Assembly (NCBI GenBank): GCA_018873225.1
Contig: JAEILZ010000004.1
Location: 1,798,001-1,862,000 of the forward strand
Origin: [Phialemoniopsis] sp. UDSM-2020
Lineage: Eukaryota; Ascomycota; Sordariomycetes; Thyridiales; Thyridiaceae
Direction: 5' to 3'
DNA: 64,000 nucleotides
Shown: positions 56,501 to 64,000 of the stretch, one piece after another
Layout of the letters: each line of letters opens with the position of its first letter
Position numbering within the stretch: the first letter of the stretch is position 1
Translations under genes and position numbers: made by a program
The notes under the pieces: model-generated
Databases searched by the model: none
What the model was told of the DNA's origin: nothing
What the model saw: the letters and a program-made list of their open reading frames with translations, nothing else

Positions 56501-59004
56501 ATACATATCCTTACATCGTCGAGGGCAGCCAATGCGAGTGCGACGCGTGCATTGATTTGGAGAAACTGGCGAGCGGCAAAGAGCTCAGACCAGGCGCGGC
56601 ACCTCTTTCGCCTTACCCCGTACACTTGCCAATCTGTGTGCCGATCAATTCCTTTACCTACCGGTAGTGTACGACGGAGCACGGCTCTTTAGATCCACTG
56701 AAAGGGCGGTTTCAAGATCCGGCCGTCCAAGTACAGCATGTACTGCGAGTACAAAGGTACTCTGCCCACAACCACATCCACCCACCACGCCGCTCCCTCG
56801 CGACTTGTACAGTATCTGGACATTTTAGCTTGGTCGCCTCGTCCGTCATGCCGCCGCTAGCTGATGGATGACTCCCCACAGCCCCAGGCGTCCTCTCATC
56901 TCTCATCTCTCACATCAGGACATTCCCCTCCCTCCCCAAGCCCCTAAGGGATCTAGCAGGGAAATAAGACAGTCCCAACGACGCCGTTGCATTTCTAGCC
57001 GAAGCTGATGTCAGTGCTTGCTACTAGAGATGCCGGATTTCCAAGCTAGGCTGGCAAGATGGGCCGTGATCCTGCTGATCCGGCAAATCTCCCAGGTGCC
57101 AAAAGGCTCCTCTTCAGCCAGACCACGCATATTCTCTTCCGCCGCCATGCCATTTGTTGTATTTGGACGAGCAGCCACACGAGTCACGACACTGTTGACC
57201 GTGTGCTTTGTTCAACCTTGGCCGCCACCCATGCAGCCAGCTCGTCACTCGGATCTTGCCAACCGGAGGTGCCCCGACAGCGCGTTTGTCCGCTGCTGCT
57301 GCACTGGGCTCTTTAACTGCTACGTAGTTAATCTTACTGCCGGGGGGCCTTGAGGCTGTTTCGATTTCGAAATGCCTACCGTGACCACGTTTTTCTCCTG
57401 ACCCTGCCGACACCCTGGGAACTCACCTGCCCTTCCTGGCCCAAGTACGACCGTACCATGTCGAAATCTTTTTTTGAGCACTCCCGCCTTCCCCCCAACC
57501 TGGACCCTGGATGATCTCACCGATACGCTACCCCCTGGCACCAGCCAGGTGCGTATCACGCATTTGAATTCCGAGCCCTGGAGCGAGGCATGCTGCCCAC
57601 GCCCCAAGCTAGTTAGCTGCTCCGTAGGCCAAGCCTGTCTCCCTGTACTTCAGACGGAGGGAAACGATGCATTGGGCGTTGGGGGTTTTCTTGGAATACC
57701 CATTCTCCACACCAAGACTGCCATGTATGTATGTACTTCCAGCAGGGACGGAGTACATACTCACAAGCCTAGCTACACTCCAAACAGCCGGCCGAACCCT
57801 TGAGACTAGAATTCCTACGGAGCATGGGGCGCCACCAGGCCCAAGTCTAGTGTCTTTAGTCTCTCTCCACAGCTGTGCCTCACGCGAAGGGCCACTCTCG
57901 ACAGCAGTCACTACTCCCCGAAAAAGAGGACAAGCCATGCCGTGCTGCCGAAAAGATCGCTCATATTGGGTTTGGGACGCAACCTCATCGTCCCACCCCC
58001 GGCACCTCTGCATTCTGGAGTGACACCTAGACCAGGAAAATAGAACCGTGTATGTGGGAGAGCCCTGTCCAAGCAACCGCTACGCCGTACCTACCTACCT
58101 GTCCTGTCCTGTACCTGACGGGGGTCTGGCCGCCAAGCTTCTTTTCCCTCTGCCTATGTCTCTGTTGTTGGTTGCACCGTGCCATGCCATGGACTCGACT
58201 TACATCGGCAGCCCTTCCGTTTTCCATGACACCCCCCGGTCTCCAGATCCAGTTGCATCTCATATCATCTCCAACGTGCCTTTTAGCGTAGTCTCCTTTT
58301 TCAGATATACACTCGGTGTATGTCGGAACCGTAGTGCCTAGACGCCGGCCGAGAAGGACGGTCGACATACAATATCCAATTGTGTCCCTCCCCCCCGTCT
58401 CCGTCAACTCAGCCACACCTCTTTCTTACATCTTACCATCTTCCTTTCTTCTCGCCAAAAACCAAACAATCCCTTCACACGCACGTTGGTTCCCAATGTG
58501 GTGCGCATAACCCGTAGACGGGAACACTCGACGACGTTCCCGTTCGGCAGCAAAGACCTTGCATACGCCCAACAACTGACATACACGGCCCCTTGCTGGA
58601 CCTGAATTATCCGGAATTTCGAGTCCCTTTTCCCCCATCATTATCGTTGGGCCTTGGCGAACCCGGTCTGAGAGAGAAAATAGAAGTGTGGTAGCCTTCC
58701 TTTCACTCCTTGTGTGAGTGTGCGTGTTAGCTGCGCCGCTGGACTACCTTTACCCGGCGGATAACTAGGCGAGCGCGAGTGCTCTCCGTATCGCTCCTCC
58801 TTGACGAAAGGCCAGACCCCTGGAACTTTTGCGCCAGTGGCAGAAAGACAAGACGTAGGAAGTGCGTGTGTCTGCCATCCAGTCCGAGAGAGAGACAGAA
58901 AGAAAGTGAGAGAAAGTTGAGAACGACCAACTTTGGATTCTCAACTCGCCATTCCCTCCAGGATATGTTTACTGTCTTGACCGGACTTCAGCACATCGAT
59001 CTCA

Positions 59005-62000
59005 ATGGGGATACTCTCCAGCTTTGAACCTCATCGTCGTTTGGTCCTCCCCGAAACCCCACCTGACCTAACAGGCTCAGGGACCTCTCCATCCAACTCA
59101 TCTAGGCCGCCCGAGGACAAGACCTGGCGCCTGGCTGCTCCCATATCTCCTCCCATGTCCAGCTATGATCAGCCAACGAATCCGAGCATGTCGGCCGCCC
59201 CCAGCGGGGACGAGGCTCAAGGCCGCAGAGACAGCAGCCAGGCTGCTCCTCGACAGCAGCTCCCGTCTCTGAGCAGCCTGCTGGGCCAGCTAGGAGCGCC
59301 CCGCCCGCTGCACTCGCCACTATCTGAGCGGCCTGCGCCCTATCCCGCCAGCTCTCCTATGGATAGACCGCATGGCGGCCCCCATCAGGAACGATCTTTT
59401 TCTTCATCTTCATACTTTCCGGCCTCAGCATCTTCGTCATCCTCACAACCCAGGACGGCGACCTTCGAACCGCCGAGATTCGACGACAGGGGCTCCTTCC
59501 CGAGCCTCTCGCGGACGCCTTTTCCAGGACCGCTCTCCCCCCACGGGAGGGAACCCGACTACCATAGGCCCGAGTCGCAGTCCGACTACCGGCCAGGGAG
59601 CAGGTGGTCTTCCACGCACCAGGAGTACTCGCTGGCCAACAGAGAGCCGCAGGGCTCCTTCCGCCCGCCTCCCGAGAGGTATTCGCCGCACGTGCATCAT
59701 CAGAAGCCCGAGCAAGATGGCGGCATGTACCAGAACCAGCGGTTGCACCACGCATCCTCGGGCACATTGCCGCCGACGCCGACGAGCACGGCCGCTTCGG
59801 AGGGCATCCCGGCGAAGGACGGACTGGGACCCAAGATCTGGACGGGAAGCCAGTTCCTGCCGCGGTTTGTGCGCGCGGCCGAGGTGCCGGGCGAGGGACT
59901 GTGCTATTTCTACGACGACGGCAGCCACTGCAAGACGGTCATCGACGGGGAGCCTGTCAACGCGCACTGGGGCGTCACCAAGGCGGGGAAGCCGAGGAAG
60001 CGGCTGGCGATCGCCTGCATCACCTGCCGGGAGAAGAAGATCAAGTGCGATCCCGACTACCCGCGATGCGTTCAGTGCGAGAAGTTTGGCAGAATCTGCA
60101 AGTTCAAGAATGCGTGAGTCCCGCCCCCGCAATGAAACTAGCCTGTTTTTGTGTGAACCTCTGAACGGAATTTACTGACATTTTGACGGGTGTAGTCCTC
60201 GTGGCGGCCACAACACTTCTCCCTCGACACCGCCGGCTGAGCCCGAGTCGTCGCGACGGCTTGGGTCCTTTGTCCGGCCTCCTCCCGGATCTCCGAGACC
60301 CGGAAGCACCTCGAGTACATCAGTATCGCCCCGAACGACGCTGCGGCCGGCCAGTCCTGACAACATGGGAGGGCCGCCGAAGCGGATGCGCATCGGCTAC
60401 GAGCACTTCCCGCCGCCGCTGAGCGCGCAGCGGCCGCCGATGGCGCACGCGCCGGAACTGACGAGGACGGGCCTGCCGCTGCCGTGGCAGCACCAGGCGC
60501 AGAGGCCCGAACTGCCGCGGCTGCACGAGGACGTGCTGGCGCGTGCATGGCAAACAGATCCGTACGTTTCCGACCCTCAGTCCGTCAGCACCACCGTAGC
60601 CTCCTTCTTCGTCCACATGGACTGCGCGGCCCTGCGCTTCCTCCCCGAGGGGCCGTTCAAGGCCTGGCTCCAGTCTAGCTCAGCAGCTCACAACAGGAAA
60701 TCACCAGAAGACACGATGCTCGTCTATAGCATCCTCGCCCTCGGCGTGGCGCTCTCGAGCGGCGGCAGCAGTGCCGCGGGTGACCAGAGCAGCGTCGCCT
60801 TCGAGTACGCACAGGTCGCGCGCTACGCGATGGACAGGCCCAAGCTGTCCATCCAGCTCGTGCAGGCGCGCCTTGTGCTCTCGCTGTACTATCTCTCGAC
60901 GTCCCGGCCGGGAGAGGCGGGCGACATGCTCAGCGGGGCCATCTCTGCGGCCTCGGCCCTGCAGCTCAACGTGGAGCTTGAAAAGTCTCCCGACGCCACG
61001 ATGGAGAGCTTCCCCTACGGCCTGAACAAGCCCGGCTACGCCGAGTGCCGGAGGCGGACTTTTTGGGCGTGCTTCATCCTGGAGAGGCTGGGCGGCCTCT
61101 TCCCCGTGCGGCCGAGCATCATCAACACGGAGGACATCTTCCTGCGCCTGCCCTGCGACACCAAGTCATTCGAGGAGCAGGTCGAGACCGCGACGCCGCC
61201 CTTTGAGCCTAATTTCTCGGCCGTGCAACAGCGGGGCGGGGCGGTCGGCGTCATGGGGTTCCTGGTGCAGATCGTGGCTATATGGGGCGACGTTATGACT
61301 TGCATCCACCGGGTGGCGCACCGGGCGGCGGGCGCCTCCTTCTCCGATTTTGACTTTATCAAGTTCCACCACCTTATCATCTCGCGCCTCGAGGACTGGA
61401 ACTCGTCCCTCCCCGAACGCCTCGTCTACTCGGTGCCCAACCTCGCGGGTGGCGCCGTGGCCGCCGAGGACCGCGGCTGCTTCGTCGCCATGCACCTGGC
61501 GTACCACATGGCCGTCATCAAGCTGCACCGGCACGTGCACCCGCGGTTCATTGCGACGGCGGCGTCACGCGCGCAGTACAGCCGGGCCGCGGGCACGCAC
61601 GCGCGCAAGTTGCTCGACCTGTGGTGCAGCGCGGCGCGTAGCAGCCCGCCTGTCGCCGGTGGTCTGGCGATCTCGCCGCCGCCTTTTGCGGCCGGCGCGC
61701 TGCTCGAGGCCGCAGACGTGTGCGCGGCCGACGGCGCGCTGGCGGATCTGCCTCCATTGCTGGACGCCCTCGCCCTGGCGCAGACAGCTGTGGACGCGCT
61801 GGGCGCCGTGTGGGCCGAAGCCGCGGCGCACGGGGCGGCGCTGCGGGATCTCGCGGGGCGCCTGGCGCGGGCGCAGGAGCAGCAACAGCTGCTTCAGCAA
61901 GAGCAGGGTTTCGTAGCTGGGCCGGCGGGAGCCGTGCCCGGTGTGCGGATGTACCAGTCGCGCGGCGGGGAGGAGGACGGCGGCGCTGGACAGTCCCCCG

Positions 62001-62089
62001 GGTGGCGGTGGCAGGTGCTCGAGCCGATCGAGGGCCGGTTCCCACGCGAGATGGACTGCGTTTATACGGGCATTGCGTCGTATGCTTGA
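59005..62089 (+). CDS. Large Zn(II)2Cys6 transcription factor with central zinc cluster (possibly RosA/NosA-like)
   Basis: Two exons are read: 59005-60113 and 60196-62089. The 82-nt GTGAGT...TGTAG intron gives a phase-2 join and exactly 1000 residues. The N-terminal 270 residues are Ser/Pro-rich and disordered. An ordered block (KIWTGSQFLPRFVRAAEVPG, then LCYFYDDGSHCKTVIDGE) leads into a basic segment and the zinc cluster C338-x2-C341-x6-C348-x6-C355-x2-C358-x6-C365 (CITCREKKIKCDPDYPRC and on). The cluster is thus central, unlike the usual N-terminal place. A second disordered linker precedes a helical fungal-specific factor domain (about 510-870), then an Ala/Gln-rich tail. The pre-cluster block recalls the RosA/NosA group that controls sexual development in Aspergillus; that link is from memory and uncertain. 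MGILSSF was chosen as start, but a Met about 50 codons later is also possible. A 12-kb gene-free region lies upstream. Confidence 0.92.
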
Positions 62090-63100
62090 GGGATGGGTTT
62101 CGCATTCATCGGTTTCCTTGTTCTCTCGACATCATCATTTCATCTCTCTTCCTTGCATCTTTCGGCGTTGATTTTGGCATTACTGTTTTGTTGTCATTTC
62201 ATGTTGGCATTGGTTTCTTCCAGCTCCCTTGTTTGCTTGCGAGCGATGGGTTATGACAGGGAGACACGCAGAGGAGATGGAAATTCCCTCCTGGATCAAG
62301 GAGAGGGAGGCATACGAATCATTTCCTTTTCCCCTTTTCATTCATGAGCTGAGGCGGGCCCTTTTTTCCGAGGAGGCGAAGGCGGGCGTGTCGAGGGATG
62401 GGACAAGAAGACATGGAATGAGAGGAGAAAGGAGGCATTTGTCCTTTCCCTGTGTTATTACTATCAAATACCCTGTATACTGTTTTAGACGTTGACGGCG
62501 GTGGCGGTGGTGGTCAGAGCACCGTTTTCCCCATCGTTCGGGCGAGAGGCCCCAGAATAAAAAGGTTGAAAGGAAGGGTTGACGTTTGCGTTCACGCGCA
62601 TCATCATTCCCTGTCTCCTACATACGCAAACCGCTTACTCATCTAAATTGCTACGTGCTTGTGACATGTGATTTGCCTCCTGCACCGGGTTACCGGTACT
62701 ATCTCTTTTGAACATATTGAATGTAACTATACGGAGCCTGTTATATGCCATGGGTAAAAGTGTGTGATATTACGGTCTATTATGTAGGCGCGACGGTGTT
62801 AGTTGTACCTAAAACTTAATAAACCTGAAAGCTGAGAGCGACCGTTTCCACTACGTTAGCGCCGTGCAAGCTGAGCAAACGTTGTTGAGCTTGTAATGAT
62901 TGGCCCACCTGCCTGAGCTTCTTTTTACCAGGCCCAGACCTCAAACTGTCTCGATATTCACACTCCGGAACGGACAACTACCACCAGTTCCTAATTGCAC
63001 AAGACCTCAGGAACCCTTCGAGGCTCTGAGCCATCTCATGCGTCTCCAGCAGGGCCACCACACATGACCATGGAAGTGCCGAGGCCGAGACATATGAACA
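62090..63100. other. Intergenic: zinc-cluster 3' end and MORG1 promoter
   Basis: About 1 kb. The left part is T-rich and fits a 3' untranslated region. No gene is seen. Confidence 0.4.
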
Positions 63101-64000
63101 ATGGCTTTCCCTGATAAGCCAGTGGCCCAGCTGCTGGGCGCCAACGGAGCCATCCACGCCGTCGCATACTCTGCCTCGCCGGGGACATACATCCTCGCCG
63201 GCTCCGCCGACCGCTCCATCAGGCTCTACAACCCGCAGCCCACCACGGCCATCCATCCCTCAGGCAACATCAACAAGCTCGGCGCGACGGCCTCCTCGTC
63301 AGTGCCCGAGGGCCGCCTCATCCAGACCTATGCCGCCCACGGCTACGAGGTGCTCTCCATCGCCGTCGCCTCGGACAACGCGCGCTTCGCCTCCTCGGGC
63401 GGCGACCGCCTCGTCTTCCTCTGGGACGTCGCCACCGCCACCACGATCCGGCGCTTCGGCGGCGGGCCCCAGGCCCACGCGGGCCGCATCAACTGCGTCG
63501 CCTTCGCCGGCGAAGCCGACGCCCTCCTCGCGAGCGGCGGGTTCGACACGACGGTGCGCCTGTGGGACTGCCGCTCAGGGAGCACCAAGCCCGTGCAGAC
63601 GCTCGCCGAGGCGCGCGACAGCATCAGCAGCGTCGCCGTGCGCGGCGCCGAGGTCGTGGCGGGCAGCGTCGACGGGCGCGTGCGGGCGTACGACGTGCGC
63701 ACGGGCAAGGTGACGACGGACGTCGTGGGCGCGAGCGTGACGAGCCTCGGGCTCGCGCGGGACGGCAGGTCGGTCCTCGTGGGCTCGCTCGACAGCCGCG
63801 TGCGCCTGATGGACCGGGAGAGCGGGGCGTGCCTCAAGGCGTACGGGGACGAAGGGTGGCGCAACGAGGAGCTGCGCGTGCAGAGCGTGTTTGGCGGCGG
63901 GGAGCGGTGGGTCGTGGCCGGCGACGAGAGGGGCTGCGAGGACGCGGCGGCCGGGGGAAGGGTGTGGGCGTGGGACGTGCTGTCCGGCAAGGTCGTGGCC
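63101..64000 (+). CDS. WD40 protein, MORG1/WDR83-like (3' end outside window)
   Basis: The first 300 codons are read from ATG 63101 (MAFPDKPVAQLLGANGAIHA) without an intron. At least five WD40 blades are visible: ILAGSADRSIRLYN, FASSGGDRLVFLWDV, LLASGGFDTTVRLWDC, VVAGSVDGRVRAYDV and VLVGSLDSRVRLMD, then a blade that includes RNEELRVQSVF and a further WAWDVLSGK strand at the window edge. This order and wording fit MORG1/WDR83, a scaffold in ERK-type MAP-kinase modules that is also found in spliceosomes. Family members are about 310-350 residues, so only a short end should be missing. GC3 is extreme. In this fungus the partner complex is inferred only. Confidence 0.92.
   Translation, partial: MAFPDKPVAQLLGANGAIHAVAYSASPGTYILAGSADRSIRLYNPQPTTAIHPSGNINKLGATASSSVPEGRLIQTYAAHGYEVLSIAVASDNARFASSGGDRLVFLWDVATATTIRRFGGGPQAHAGRINCVAFAGEADALLASGGFDTTVRLWDCRSGSTKPVQTLAEARDSISSVAVRGAEVVAGSVDGRVRAYDVRTGKVTTDVVGASVTSLGLARDGRSVLVGSLDSRVRLMDRESGACLKAYGDEGWRNEELRVQSVFGGGERWVVAGDERGCEDAAAGGRVWAWDVLSGKVVA

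Larger units (their letters stand above)
46754..59004. other. 12.3-kb gene desert upstream of the second zinc-cluster factor
   Basis: No supported gene lies in this stretch. Open frames reach at most about 192 codons (54265-54843) and none shows a domain, sustained GC3 bias or a splice chain. The DNA is not AT-rich by eye, so it does not look like a centromere or RIP-mutated transposon. It holds four GTACTTCGTAC elements (either strand), an extended TACTTCGTA hairpin, short tandem repeats and a G15 run. A region at 48600-49150 has weakly coding-like frames on the minus strand. The last several hundred bases before 59005 are CT-rich and probably include the leader of the zinc-cluster gene. Confidence 0.5.

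Overview
The window is nuclear DNA of a filamentous ascomycete, probably a Sordariomycete. The evidence is short introns (about 50-230 nt) with GTRNGT...YAG borders, GC-rich third codon positions, two fungal Zn2Cys6 regulators, a GH28 pectinase, and eukaryotic core genes such as RPL4, a USP39/Sad1 homologue, RIT1, eIF4E2, MTHFR and MORG1. I see no bacterial, viral or plasmid gene, no CRISPR array, and no tRNA or rRNA gene that I could support. I resolved 17 protein genes, two of them cut by the window edges. Exon borders were read by hand and each join keeps the reading frame.

Layout. 0-13 kb is gene-dense: a very large acidic protein with a C-terminal POT1/CDC13-type telomeric OB domain (minus, cut at the left edge), a flavin monooxygenase (plus), an Aro8-type aminotransferase (plus), ribosomal protein L4 (minus) and a secreted GH28 enzyme (minus). 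13.7-16.5 kb holds an Arg/Ser-rich protein with a cysteine-rich C-terminal domain (minus). 16.5-21.7 kb is a 5-kb gene-free stretch. 21.7-24.2 kb holds a HAD phosphatase and, convergent to it, initiator-tRNA ribosylphosphate transferase Rit1. 24.2-30.0 kb is again gene-free and leads into a Zn2Cys6 factor. 32.9-46.8 kb is ordinary: USP39/Sad1, eIF4E2 (4EHP type), MTHFR, an orphan 236-aa protein, a small protein with a duplicated helical module, and a PQ-loop membrane protein. 46.8-59.0 kb is a 12-kb gene desert that ends at a 1000-aa Zn2Cys6 factor. The window closes inside a MORG1/WDR83 WD40 gene.

How the genes relate. This is a housekeeping chromosomal segment, not a biosynthetic cluster or an island. 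Several genes act in RNA biology (RPL4, Rit1, eIF4E2, Sad1/USP39, and MORG1, whose relatives also join spliceosomes). The two large deserts each lie directly upstream of a zinc-cluster regulator, which suggests extended control regions or long untranslated leaders. All seven copies of a short inverted-repeat motif (core TACTTCGTA) lie between genes. The most testable novelties are the tandem, phase-matched duplicated exon in the gene at 42963-44311, the telomere-type OB domain in the giant acidic protein, and the GH28 protein with a changed active-site motif and probable processing sites.
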